From an uncultured Collinsella sp. (GTDB lineage Bacteria; Actinomycetota; Coriobacteriia; Coriobacteriales; Coriobacteriaceae), in the NCBI GenBank assembly GCA_900758375.1, contig CAAERJ010000006.1, forward strand, positions 1-43,367: 43,367 nt of DNA, given 5' to 3'. The translations under genes and the position numbers were made by a program. Shown one piece after another: positions 8,217-15,528 of the stretch. The notes beneath the pieces are model-generated. The model did no database searches and was not told the origin of the DNA. It worked only from the letters and a program-made list of their open reading frames with translations. Within the stretch, counting starts at the first letter, position 1; the number at the start of each line of letters is the position of its first letter.

Positions 8217-9920
8217 CTACGAGCGCAGTGTAATTTTATCTCGCAGCGATTTGAGATCCTCGGTTACGGTGCGGTCTTCCTGAATCATCTTCTGAACCTT
8301 TTTATAGCTCGTGCTGACGGTTGAGTGGTTGCGGTTGCCAAACTCCGCGCCCACCGCCGTAGTCGTCATCTCGCACATCTCGATGGCCAGATAGATGGCG
8401 ATGTGGCGGGCTTTGGCAATGTTGGCGTTGCGGCGCGGGCCGATGAGCTCCTCGTGCGTCACGCCGTATTGCTCCTCGATGACAGACTGGACCGTCTGCA
8501 CGTTGATCTTCTTGGCCGACGTGTCGAAGTACTGGCTTGCGATGGCGTCGATGTCGTCGAAGCTGAGCTCGCTGCCCTCGCGTTCGCGGTCTCCCGCCTC
8601 GCCGGCACAGCGTTCGCAAAAGCTCTCGAGTTCGCGAATGTTGGTTCCCGACACCTCCGCCATGTGCTTAAAGTGCTCGTCGGTCAGGTGCCCGCCATCG
8701 CCGCCGTAGGCCGCCAACAGCGAGTCGTCACCCGCCTCGGGTGCGGCGGCTATCGTGTTCTCGTAGTAGCGCTGCAAGATTTTGTATTTCATCTCGTAGC
8801 TGGGCTCTGCCACCAAACAGAGCATACCGGCGTTAAAACGGCTGGTAAGGCGTTCGTCCATGCTCAGGTCTTTGGGTGCGCGGTCGGCTGCGATGACGAC
8901 TTTTTTGTTGTTGCGGATAAACTCGTCCATGAGCTGGAAGAAGTAGTCCACGCTCGCGCGCTTGCCGATGATGTTTTGAATGTCGTCGATAATGAGCACA
9001 TCCACGCCATGGTATGCCTGCATGATGGGGGCGTTGCTTTTCTTTTGGCGGTCGAACTCCGTCATCAGGTCATCGAGGTATGCCTGCGAGTTGGCGTACT
9101 TCACCTTGATCTCGGGCGACTTTTCGGCGAGCTCGTTTTTGATGGCGAGCAGCAGATGGGTCTTGCCCAGCCCCGATTTGCCATAGATGAACAGGGATGT
9201 GCATGTGCCGCGTTCGTCCGCGAGCGCGGCAAACTTGAGCGCCGAGCGATAGGCATGGCTGTTTTCGGGGCCGTAGACAAAGTTTTCGAAGGTGAATTTC
9301 GAGTTGGCCGCGAGGGGTGCGCCGTCAGCGTTTTGATCGGCCGGCGCCGCAGCTGCGGGGGCACTCGTGGGCGATGTAGAGGCTGGTTTTGCACTCTTTT
9401 CGGGCGCACCGCCTTTCATCTGGTTCATCATGCGGCGGAAATCGTCGGCCGAAAGCGTGTTTTTGATTGCGATGCCCGAATCCTCGCCCGGTGTTGCGTC
9501 GTGCGCGATAGGCATGTGTGTGGCAGCGGGCATGGGGGCTGCCGACGCCGAGACGGCGGGCATGGTTTCACGGGAAACATCGCCGTTTTGATGCTCGGGA
9601 GCCGACACTGCGGCGGTAGCGGCCGCCGGGGGGACGACGGATGCCGCGGGTACGGCATTATCTGCCGCGGTGCCCTGCGGTGCCACGATGTTGAGCGCTA
9701 TCGGTGCAAAAGCGATCTCTTCCAGGTACGCCTCGATGGTCGGCTGATGCTTTTTGAGCTGAGCGATGGCAAATCGTGAGGGGGCCTCAATCGTCAAGGT
9801 GTCCTCGGTCAGGCTCACGGCGCGCGATTGCCCCAGCATGTTGATGAGGCGCGCATCTTGGCCGTCGCGCTGACAAAAGGCGATGGCATCCCCCAGGATG
9901 ATGCTTGCTTCCTCGTCCAC
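8217..9920 (-). CDS. dnaA: Chromosomal replication initiator DnaA
   Basis: Initiator that binds DnaA boxes and opens the origin. GTG start (9918-9920) with a GGGAGAG site upstream. Domain I is residues 1-75. Domain II is a long Ala/Pro-rich linker (about 80-205), which makes the protein 567 aa against 440-470 in B. subtilis or E. coli. Domain III (AAA+) shows Walker A GKSGLGKT at 247-254 and Walker B VLIIDDIQN. Domain IV has the helix-turn-helix signature EFGNRNHSTV at 526-535. The usual signature is GGRDHSTV or GGRDHTTV, so Asn531 replaces the normally invariant Asp (E. coli Asp433), a residue in the DNA-contacting helix. The box sequence near the gene also deviates. Co-transcription with the gene 15 bp upstream is likely; nearby DnaA boxes suggest autoregulation. 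Confidence 0.97.
   Translation of the reverse strand: MDEEASIILGDAIAFCQRDGQDARLINMLGQSRAVSLTEDTLTIEAPSRFAIAQLKKHQPTIEAYLEEIAFAPIALNIVAPQGTAADNAVPAASVVPPAAATAAVSAPEHQNGDVSRETMPAVSASAAPMPAATHMPIAHDATPGEDSGIAIKNTLSADDFRRMMNQMKGGAPEKSAKPASTSPTSAPAAAAPADQNADGAPLAANSKFTFENFVYGPENSHAYRSALKFAALADERGTCTSLFIYGKSGLGKTHLLLAIKNELAEKSPEIKVKYANSQAYLDDLMTEFDRQKKSNAPIMQAYHGVDVLIIDDIQNIIGKRASVDYFFQLMDEFIRNNKKVVIAADRAPKDLSMDERLTSRFNAGMLCLVAEPSYEMKYKILQRYYENTIAAAPEAGDDSLLAAYGGDGGHLTDEHFKHMAEVSGTNIRELESFCERCAGEAGDREREGSELSFDDIDAIASQYFDTSAKKINVQTVQSVIEEQYGVTHEELIGPRRNANIAKARHIAIYLAIEMCEMTTTAVGAEFGNRNHSTVSTSYKKVQKMIQEDRTVTEDLKSLRDKITLRS
9564..9579. promoter_or_regulatory. Degenerate parS-like site inside dnaA
   Basis: GGTTTCACGGGAAACA differs at two positions from the perfect parS sequence found three times upstream of parA. 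It falls in the dnaA domain II linker coding region. A weak ParB nucleation site is possible but unproven. Confidence 0.35.
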
Positions 9921-9935
9921 TGTCTCTCCCGTTCC

Positions 9936-11288
9936 TTATGCCTGAGCCCGCACGCGAGCGCTTCCAATTTCGGTCAGATGGTATTTCTGCCCATGTTTGA
10001 CCACCAAGCCCGCCTGTGCCAAATCGTTGAGCGTGCGCGACCAGGTGGGTGCGGAGTTTCCAAACGCCCGCGCCAAGTCCGTTGCGCCGCACTCTTGATG
10101 TTGGGCCAGATACCCCAATGCGGCGTTGCCGCGTTCGCTTACAAACACGTCCGGCTGCGGTTGTGCGTGTTGATTCGCCGCATTAGGATACATCATTTGA
10201 GCTGCTGGTTGTTGAGAACTCTGCATGGGCGGCACCTGCTGTTGAAAACTTTGCGGCCACTGTTGGTAAGGCGTCGTCGGCATCTGCTGGGACCAAGGGT
10301 TAAATTGCCCCTGCGGCATCTGCTGATACGGCTGCTGGTATCCCTGGGGGTACTGCTGCGGATACGGCTGGGCATATCCCTGCTGCGGCATATATTGGGG
10401 AGGATACCCTTGGGGGTACGGTTGGTAGCCCATTTGCTGGACGTTCGGCATGGCCGCCGTCTGTTGCGCGACGCTTGTGTCCAGACCTGCCGAGTTTATG
10501 GTCTCCGGCATGCTTTGCGCCGTGTGGCCCAGCGATACCTGGGGATCTTGCACTGGAAAAGCTCCAGGTTGCTGCATGTGCGCCACGGGTTGCTGCATCT
10601 GATGCGCTATCACAGGCTGCTGTGCAAACGTGTCGGGTAGGGGGTATGCTGACTGCTCCGTCTCGGGGCGCACGGCGGCCCCTCGCCCTCCGGCGCGCTC
10701 GATTTCCTGCACGCGTTTGGGGTCCAGGCTTACCGTGACCACGGTGCCGTTGCCCATGTTGTCCTCGATGGATACGGCGCCGCCGGCGTTTTCCAAGTAC
10801 TCCTGCACCATGGGAAACCCGGCTCCGGTTCCGCGGATGTATCGCTTCATGTTGCTGTTTGCGCTGGTGACGCCAAAATCGAAGGCGCGCTCCTTGTCGT
10901 CGATTCCCGGTCCCTGGTCTGCGAATCGGATGGTGTCGCCGCCGTCTAGGATCGAGATGATGGGCTCTGCAAAGTGGGCGTGGATAAAGTTTTCGACAAT
11001 CTCGCGGATAACCATGAGCGAGATGTGCCCGCCCTGCTCTTTCATGCACTGGTAGACGGTGTTGGTTGTCTCTTCCAGATAGGTGCGCACGTCCTTCGGT
11101 TCGATGACGATGACGCGCGGCGTCGACAGCATGTCGTCATAGACCGCGATGCGTGCCGCATACATGGCACCCTGCGCTTTCGCAGCGGCCTGCTCTTCCT
11201 GGCCGCGCTTTTCGCGCACGCCGGTGATGTGCTCGTTGTCAGGTGCCGGGTCTCCGGAATCGACCATGGTGTAAAAGTCGTCAGACAT
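9936..11288 (-). CDS. GHKL ATPase with disordered Gln/Pro/Tyr linker and C-terminal winged helix
   Basis: I do not recognise a named family for the whole protein. Residues 45-190 form a GHKL (histidine-kinase-type) ATPase domain: N box REIVENFIHAHF (Glu96, Asn100), G1 box DQGPGI at 124-129, G2-like GTGAGFPM at 153-160 and a final NGTVVTVSL strand. There is no phospho-acceptor histidine domain, so it resembles anti-sigma or sensor-type ATPases rather than a full kinase. Residues 205-380 are low complexity, rich in Gln, Pro, Tyr and Met, with repeated YPQ/YPQGY units. Residues 381-448 look like a winged helix (ALGYLAQHQECGATDLARAFG, then a recognition helix SAPTWSRTLNDLAQ and a KYHLT wing). It ends 15 bp before dnaA on the same strand, and its upstream region carries two DnaA boxes, so a role in controlling dnaA or the origin is a reasonable guess. 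Start ATG 11286-11288. Confidence 0.8.
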   Translation of the reverse strand: MSDDFYTMVDSGDPAPDNEHITGVREKRGQEEQAAAKAQGAMYAARIAVYDDMLSTPRVIVIEPKDVRTYLEETTNTVYQCMKEQGGHISLMVIREIVENFIHAHFAEPIISILDGGDTIRFADQGPGIDDKERAFDFGVTSANSNMKRYIRGTGAGFPMVQEYLENAGGAVSIEDNMGNGTVVTVSLDPKRVQEIERAGGRGAAVRPETEQSAYPLPDTFAQQPVIAHQMQQPVAHMQQPGAFPVQDPQVSLGHTAQSMPETINSAGLDTSVAQQTAAMPNVQQMGYQPYPQGYPPQYMPQQGYAQPYPQQYPQGYQQPYQQMPQGQFNPWSQQMPTTPYQQWPQSFQQQVPPMQSSQQPAAQMMYPNAANQHAQPQPDVFVSERGNAALGYLAQHQECGATDLARAFGNSAPTWSRTLNDLAQAGLVVKHGQKYHLTEIGSARVRAQA

Positions 11289-11369
11289 GCCGCTCGCAAT
11301 CTTTCAAAAGGTTTCGAACAAATAGTAGCTCACCGCGCAATGTTTCTCATCTTTCGACAACTTTTCAAA

Positions 11370-11384
11370 ACCTGTTGAAAACTT
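11370..11384 (-). promoter_or_regulatory. DnaA box, extended 15-mer
   Basis: Exact reverse-strand copy of AAGTTTTCAACAGGT, upstream of the ATPase-dnaA operon. Confidence 0.65.
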
Positions 11385-11422
11385 TGGAAAACGGGCGAAA
11401 AGTTCTTAACATTGCCAACATG

Positions 11423-11437
11423 ACCTGTTGAAAACTT
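11423..11437 (-). promoter_or_regulatory. DnaA box, extended 15-mer
   Basis: Second exact reverse-strand copy, 53 bp from the previous one and in the same orientation (about five helical turns apart). Confidence 0.65.
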
Positions 11438-11531
11438 GATGAAATATCGTGAAAAGTTGCCATGCGGCGCACATCTCGGTTGAGCTTATGGGGGAACCGT
11501 GTGAACTACGCAACCTTTTACCTTTGATTTC

Positions 11532-11561
11532 TTGACATTTGAACATTGATTTCCCTACAAT
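11532..11561 (+). promoter_or_regulatory. Sigma-70-type promoter of rpmH-rnpA
   Basis: Perfect -35 TTGACA (11532-11537), 18-bp spacer and -10 TACAAT (11556-11561). It would give a leader of roughly 65 bases before rpmH, fitting a strongly expressed ribosomal protein gene. Confidence 0.85.
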
Positions 11562-11633
11562 CTTCAAGCTCACGTGTCTATATCTGCGTCCGCGCTCCCG
11601 CGGACACTCGAAATGCAGCAGGAGGAACTTAAG

Positions 11634-11768
11634 ATGAAGCGTACGTATCAGCCTAATAAGCGTAAGCGTGCCAAGACCCATGGCTTCCGTGCCCGTATGG
11701 CCACCAAGGGTGGTCGTGCCGTGCTCGCCCGTCGCCGCGCCAAGGGCCGCAAGCGTCTCACTGTCTAG
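11634..11768 (+). CDS. rpmH: 50S ribosomal protein L34
   Basis: 44-aa basic protein MKRTYQPNKRKRAKTHGF..., the standard L34 sequence and length; part of the large ribosomal subunit. Start ATG behind a strong AGGAGG (11619-11626). A longer in-frame extension upstream is unlikely because the ribosome binding site and family length fix the start here. First gene after the consensus promoter, followed 20 bp later by rnpA, the usual pairing. Confidence 0.97.
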   Translation: MKRTYQPNKRKRAKTHGFRARMATKGGRAVLARRRAKGRKRLTV

Positions 11769-11788
11769 CAGCGATACACACATCTCGC

Positions 11789-12127
11789 ATGAAGACTATT
11801 AAGTCTCGGCAAGATTTCGAGCATGTGTTCAGTCAGGGGCGTCGTTTCAATCACCCTCTGATTCGAATGACCATATGTGAATCGGTTGGCGAAGGCGACT
11901 CCGGAAGGGTCGCCTTCGTTGGTGCTAAACGGCTCGGTTGTGCAGTTGTGCGCAACCGTTCTAAGCGTGTGATGCGCGAGGCCGCCCGCAGCTGCGGATT
12001 TCCCGTTGCGGGTTATGACATCATCTTGTTCGCGACTCCCAAGACGAGGATCTCTTCGCCGCAGGAGATGGACAAGGCATTGCGTTCGCTTATGAAACGC
12101 GCCGGCGTTGCCGGGGAGGAGCGATGA
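11789..12127 (+). CDS. rnpA: Ribonuclease P protein component
   Basis: Basic protein that assists the RNase P RNA in 5' maturation of tRNA precursors. 112 aa, with the family RNR motif in VVRNRSKRVMREAAR and an N-terminal KTIKSRQDFEHVFSQGRR typical of RnpA. The start ATG has almost no visible Shine-Dalgarno, so it may be expressed at a lower level from the rpmH transcript. Its last bases overlap yidD by 4 bp (ATGA). Confidence 0.95.
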   Translation: MKTIKSRQDFEHVFSQGRRFNHPLIRMTICESVGEGDSGRVAFVGAKRLGCAVVRNRSKRVMREAARSCGFPVAGYDIILFATPKTRISSPQEMDKALRSLMKRAGVAGEER

Positions 12128-12348
12128 GCAATCACGTTTTGCGACGTGTTGCCATCGCTCCTATTCGCATATATCAACAGGTTGTTTCGCCCTTATTACC
12201 TGACGCCTGCATTTATTACCCAACGTGCTCGCAATACGCCGTTCAGGCGATTGAGAAGTACGGTGTTTTGAGAGGCTGCTGGCTTGCCGTGAGGCGCATC
12301 GCTCGCTGTAATCCCCTGCACGTCGGCGGTTATGACCCTGTGCCCTAG
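12124..12348 (+). CDS. yidD: Membrane protein insertion efficiency factor YidD
   Basis: 74-aa YidD/DUF37 protein thought to help membrane protein insertion together with YidC. It shows the conserved IRIYQQVVSPLLP segment, the YPTCSQYA motif and a C-terminal CNPLHVGGYDPVP. The ATG start sits in the rnpA tail (ATGA overlap) behind GGGGAGGAG, and yidC begins 29 bp later, so the order rnpA-yidD-yidC is the standard one. Confidence 0.95.
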   Translation: MSNHVLRRVAIAPIRIYQQVVSPLLPDACIYYPTCSQYAVQAIEKYGVLRGCWLAVRRIARCNPLHVGGYDPVP

Positions 12349-12377
12349 TGGGCACTCGCTATCGGAGGAAAACTTAC

Positions 12378-13148
12378 ATGTGGGATTGGATCGTTAACAT
12401 CCTTTTCGAGCTGCTCAAGCTCATCCAGACCTTTGCGGTCGACTGGGGCCTGTCCATCATCATCCTGGTGGTCATCATCCGTCTGCTGCTGACGCCGCTC
12501 ATGCTCAAGTCGACCAAGTCGACGGCTCGCATGCAGGTGCTGCAGCCCAAGATGCTCGAAATCCAGGAGCGCTACGCCGACGACCCCCAGCGTCAGGCCG
12601 AGGAGATGCAGAAGTTCTACAGCGAGAACAAGTTCAATCCGCTGGCCGGCTGCCTGCCGCTTCTGATTCAGATGCCCATCCTTATTGCCCTGTTCACGCT
12701 TCTGCGCAACCTGCCGCAGTACTTTAACGAGGGCACGTTCTCGTTCTTTAACATCCTGCCCGATCTGACCACCACGCCGAGCGCCTCTTTTGCCGATGGC
12801 TTTATGGTTGCGCTGCCTGCGCTGATTTGCCTGATTCTGTTTGCCGTTCTCACCTTGATTCCGCAGCTGTATATGTCCCGCAATCAGACCGGTCAGCAGG
12901 CCCAGAGCATGCGTATGATGGCTGTTGTCATGACCGTCATGATGCTTTGGATGGGCTGGAGCCTGCCCGTCGGCGTTCTGCTGTACTACGATGTGTCTTC
13001 TGCCTGGCAGGTTATCCAGCAGATCTTCGTGACGCAGAAGGTTATCGACAAGGCTAAGGCCGATGAGGAGGAGCGCCTCAAGAACGCTCCGCTTCAGGTC
13101 GAGGTTACTCGTCGCGAGAAGAAGCCGCGCCCGCACAAGAAGAAGTAG
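12378..13148 (+). CDS. yidC: Membrane protein insertase YidC/Oxa1 family
   Basis: Inserts and folds inner membrane proteins, alone or with SecYEG. The 256-aa protein begins MWDWIVNILFELL at the ATG 12378, 8 bases after GGAGGAA; an upstream in-frame ATG (12348) has no such site. The conserved groove arginine is Arg35 in VVIIRLLLTP. A cytoplasmic hairpin (about 45-85) with MQVLQPKMLEIQERY follows, then three or four more membrane spans with PLAGCLPLLIQMPI and WMGWSLPVGVLLYY. The tail is strongly basic (REKKPRPHKKK), which in this family aids ribosome binding. There is no cleavable lipoprotein signal as in SpoIIIJ. Confidence 0.96.
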   Translation: MWDWIVNILFELLKLIQTFAVDWGLSIIILVVIIRLLLTPLMLKSTKSTARMQVLQPKMLEIQERYADDPQRQAEEMQKFYSENKFNPLAGCLPLLIQMPILIALFTLLRNLPQYFNEGTFSFFNILPDLTTTPSASFADGFMVALPALICLILFAVLTLIPQLYMSRNQTGQQAQSMRMMAVVMTVMMLWMGWSLPVGVLLYYDVSSAWQVIQQIFVTQKVIDKAKADEEERLKNAPLQVEVTRREKKPRPHKKK

Positions 13149-13165
13149 TGGGATAGTATTCTTAT

Positions 13166-13177
13166 TTAGGTACCTAA
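13166..13177. repeat. 12-bp palindrome TTAGGTACCTAA, copy 1
   Basis: Perfect palindrome in the yidC-khpB gap, followed by C. The same 13 bases recur at 16667-16679. Could be a regulator site; function unknown. Confidence 0.5.
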
Positions 13178-13192
13178 CTTTTGGAGTTCGTT

Positions 13193-13762
13193 ATGTCTGA
13201 AGAGATCGTCGAGGATATGCTTGAGGAGGTTGCCCCGCAGGTCGCGGGCGATTATCCCGAGATTGCACAGCGTTACAAGGCTGGTGAAGAGCTGACCGAT
13301 GAGGAGCTCGACACCATTGCCGATGTCGCTATTTCTATTCTGCGTTCCATCCTTTCGCACTTCGATGCGGCGAACTCTCCCATCGATGAGTATGAGGGCG
13401 ATGAGGGCGAGTTGATTCTGGACGTAACCGCTCCGGATCTTGCTGTTCTTATTGGTCGTCATGGACGCACCCTCGATGCTCTTCAGGTTATGTTCTCGCT
13501 GCTGGTGAGCCGCAAGCTTGGCTTTAGGTATCCGGTCGTCGTTGACGTTGAGGGCTATAAGAGCCGTCGACAGGACAAGGTTGCTTCTATGGCACAGTCC
13601 GCCGCCGAGCGCGCTATTTGCACTCATAAGAGTGTTTCGCTGCCGCCTATGAATGCCTATGAACGTCGACTGGTTCATATTGCCCTTCGTGGTAACGATG
13701 CTGTAGACACGCATTCTGAGGGCTCTGATCCCGATCGCCATGTTGTGATTGTTGCTCGATAA
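13193..13762 (+). CDS. khpB: KH/R3H RNA-binding protein (Jag/KhpB)
   Basis: 189-aa RNA-binding protein related to Jag/SpoIIIJ-associated protein and KhpB (EloR), which binds small RNAs and mRNAs and affects cell envelope growth in Firmicutes. The KH part contains LAVLIGRHGRTLDALQ (variant of the GxxG loop: GRHG) and the R3H part contains the APPMNAYERRLVH-type segment (here LPPMNAYERRLVH) near the C terminus. The N-terminal Jag_N domain of Firmicutes is absent; the first 55 residues are acidic instead. The ATG at 13193 follows GGAG by 7 bases and is preferred to the TTG at 13181, which overlaps that site. Always next to yidC, as here. A terminator follows. Confidence 0.92.
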   Translation: MSEEIVEDMLEEVAPQVAGDYPEIAQRYKAGEELTDEELDTIADVAISILRSILSHFDAANSPIDEYEGDEGELILDVTAPDLAVLIGRHGRTLDALQVMFSLLVSRKLGFRYPVVVDVEGYKSRRQDKVASMAQSAAERAICTHKSVSLPPMNAYERRLVHIALRGNDAVDTHSEGSDPDRHVVIVAR

Positions 13763-13780
13763 GCTTCTCGAGTCTATGCT

Positions 13781-13812
13781 AAGGGGACGTGGTTTCCACG
13801 TCCCCTTTTTTT
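13781..13812 (+). terminator. Terminator of the rpmH-khpB operon
   Basis: Stem AAGGGGACGTGG/CCACGTCCCCTT with a TTT loop followed by a T run. The stem is 12 bp with no mismatch. Confidence 0.93.
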
Positions 13813-13857
13813 GTCAAAAGTTCTCGATACACTGATTTTTGTCAGAAAGGAGTCGTC

Positions 13858-14595
13858 TTGTTTGTGTTAACTAATGAGCAGGCAAGTCTGATGCTGTCCC
13901 GTCTCATATCGTATTGTAAAGACTATTCTCTGAAGGTCTCCGAGGATAGCCTTCGTGTCTGTATTCAGCATCTTGATCTTGTTCTGGAAGCCAATAAGAC
14001 TACCAATTTAACACGCATCCTAAATGTCGATGATGCTGCTATCCTCCATATTCTGGACTCACTTGTTTTGCTTCCCTATATTAATAAAGCTCCTGAAGGT
14101 GCTTTGCTGGATATGGGTACCGGTGCTGGCTTCCCCGGTATTCCGTTGACTATTGCAAGCGGACGGAAGGCTACCTATATCGATTCGGTTGGCAAGAAGG
14201 TTGATGCTGTTAATTCCTTTGTTAAGGAGCTTGGCCTTAAGCATGCTCATGCCGTTCACGATCGTCTTGAGGAATATGCCCGATCCCATAAGAAACAATT
14301 TGCTGTCGTTACTGCTCGCGCGCTTGCACCGTTACCAGTTCTCGTTGAGTACGCTTCTCCTTTCTTAAAAGATGGAGGCTTCTTTGTCATTACTAAGGGG
14401 AACCCGTCGGACGATGAACTTCAATCTGGCATGGCTGCTGCAAAGATATGCGGGTTTACCACACTTATGACGGATGATTTGAATTTGCCAAATGACTTGG
14501 GTCATCGTGAGTTCATAATTTTAAAAAAGTCTCGTCCGTCATCCGTTTCTCTTCCTCGTGCTAATGGCATGGCGAAGAAGAATCCGCTTGCCTAG
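13858..14595 (+). CDS. rsmG: 16S rRNA (guanine-N7) methyltransferase RsmG
   Basis: Methylates G527 (E. coli numbering) of 16S rRNA; loss gives low-level streptomycin resistance. The S-adenosylmethionine motif is LLDMGTGAGFPGIPLTIASG, followed by VTARALAPLPVLVEYASPFL, both typical. Start is TTG at 13858, 5 bases after AAAGGAG; the longer reading starting at 13789 would begin inside the terminator and is rejected. About 245 aa, the usual length. Base composition is clearly AT-richer than in the dnaA or dinG genes. The stop is followed at once by the parS cluster, the usual gidB-parA order. Confidence 0.94.
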   Translation: MFVLTNEQASLMLSRLISYCKDYSLKVSEDSLRVCIQHLDLVLEANKTTNLTRILNVDDAAILHILDSLVLLPYINKAPEGALLDMGTGAGFPGIPLTIASGRKATYIDSVGKKVDAVNSFVKELGLKHAHAVHDRLEEYARSHKKQFAVVTARALAPLPVLVEYASPFLKDGGFFVITKGNPSDDELQSGMAAAKICGFTTLMTDDLNLPNDLGHREFIILKKSRPSSVSLPRANGMAKKNPLA

Positions 14596-14596
14596 A

Positions 14597-14612
14597 TGTT
14601 TCACGTGAAACA
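14597..14612. promoter_or_regulatory. parS site 1
   Basis: Perfect TGTTTCACGTGAAACA, the ParB centromere site; 18 bases with flanking A and T are palindromic. Confidence 0.96.
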
Positions 14613-14635
14613 TAATGGATAGTGATGACTTGCTA

Positions 14636-14651
14636 TGTTTCACGTGAAACA
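14636..14651. promoter_or_regulatory. parS site 2
   Basis: Perfect parS; the palindrome extends to 24 bases (14632-14655, GCTA...TAGC), the longest of the three. Confidence 0.96.
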
Positions 14652-14673
14652 TAGCGGGAATGTCGAATCGGAA

Positions 14674-14689
14674 TGTTTCACGTGAAACA
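14674..14689. promoter_or_regulatory. parS site 3
   Basis: Perfect parS, 38 bp after site 2, close to the 39-bp spacing between sites 1 and 2. All three lie in the rsmG-parA gap. Confidence 0.96.
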
Positions 14690-14727
14690 TCCTCCGTTTA
14701 ACAGCTTTAAATACACCAGGAGGGACC

Positions 14728-15528
14728 GTGGGATTTCGCGACGTTAAGCGTTCAAAAAGCGCAAAAGACACGCGTATCATTGCAATCATCAATCAAAAAG
14801 GCGGCGTAGGTAAGTCTACGACAGCCGTCAACCTAGCAGCTGCACTGGGAGAACAGGGTCGAAAAACGCTGATTGTTGATTTTGACCCGCAAGGCAATAG
14901 TACGAGCGGTTTTGGAATTGAAAAAGAAGACCTGGATCACTGTATCTATGATGCGTTGCTAAATGATGTTCCAGCGGAATCGCTTGTTCTTGATACAAAT
15001 TGCAAAAAGGTCTTTGTGATTCCAGCTACCATCCAACTTGCTGGCGCGGAAATCGAGCTTGTAAGCGCGATTGCTCGTGAAACTCGCCTAAAAGATCTAC
15101 TAGAGCCTATTCAGGATGAGTTTGACTTCATCTTTATCGACTGTCCGCCTTCGCTTGGTTTGTTAACGATTAATGCGTTGACGGCAGCAGATAGCGTTTT
15201 GATTCCAATCCAGTGCGAGTATTATGCACTCGAAGGTGTCACAAAGCTTCTTGAGTCGATGAAAATGGTTAAATCGCGCCTGAATAAGACTCTTGATACG
15301 TATGGCGTGCTTATGACGATGTATGATTCGCGTACATCGCTTTCAAATCAAGTTGTTGAAGAAGTGCAATCGTATTTTGGCGAGAAGACATTCAAAACCC
15401 TGATTCCGCGTACCGTTAAAATTTCGGAAGCACCGTCGTTCGGAGAACCGGTCATTACCTATGCGCCTCAGAACAAGGGTGCAAAGGCGTATATGAACCT
15501 TGCTAAAGAGGTGATTAAGCGTGCCTAG
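14728..15528 (+). CDS. parA: Chromosome partitioning ATPase ParA (Soj)
   Basis: Deviant Walker ATPase that forms the DNA-bound gradient moving ParB-parS complexes and can regulate DnaA. P-loop KGGVGKST at residues 24-31 and DFDPQGNST define the family. 266 aa with a 15-residue basic N-terminal stretch (VKRSKSAKDTR). Start GTG at 14728 with CCAGGAGGG 8 bases upstream. It overlaps parB by 8 bp, so the two are translationally coupled. The three parS sites lie directly upstream and might also overlap its promoter, which would allow ParB feedback. Confidence 0.97.
   Translation: MGFRDVKRSKSAKDTRIIAIINQKGGVGKSTTAVNLAAALGEQGRKTLIVDFDPQGNSTSGFGIEKEDLDHCIYDALLNDVPAESLVLDTNCKKVFVIPATIQLAGAEIELVSAIARETRLKDLLEPIQDEFDFIFIDCPPSLGLLTINALTAADSVLIPIQCEYYALEGVTKLLESMKMVKSRLNKTLDTYGVLMTMYDSRTSLSNQVVEEVQSYFGEKTFKTLIPRTVKISEAPSFGEPVITYAPQNKGAKAYMNLAKEVIKRA

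Larger units (their letters stand above)
11289..11531. other. Upstream origin region with DnaA boxes (incC-like)
   Basis: Non-coding stretch between the divergent ATPase-dnaA operon and rpmH. It has two exact copies of the AAGTTTTCAACAGGT motif plus weaker TTTTC-type sites such as TTTGGAAAA at 11383-11391, and AT-rich DNA towards rpmH (11500-11560). With the dnaA-dnaN gap it gives a bipartite arrangement around dnaA as in B. subtilis. It probably also holds the leftward promoter for the ATPase-dnaA operon, but I cannot place a convincing one. Confidence 0.6.

Noticed and set aside
8325..9779. Plus-strand open frame of 484 codons opposite dnaA
   Set aside because: Antisense shadow of dnaA with no domain signature.
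13789..13857. Longer N terminus for rsmG
   Set aside because: It would begin inside the terminator stem and lies upstream of the AAAGGAG site that fits the TTG at 13858.
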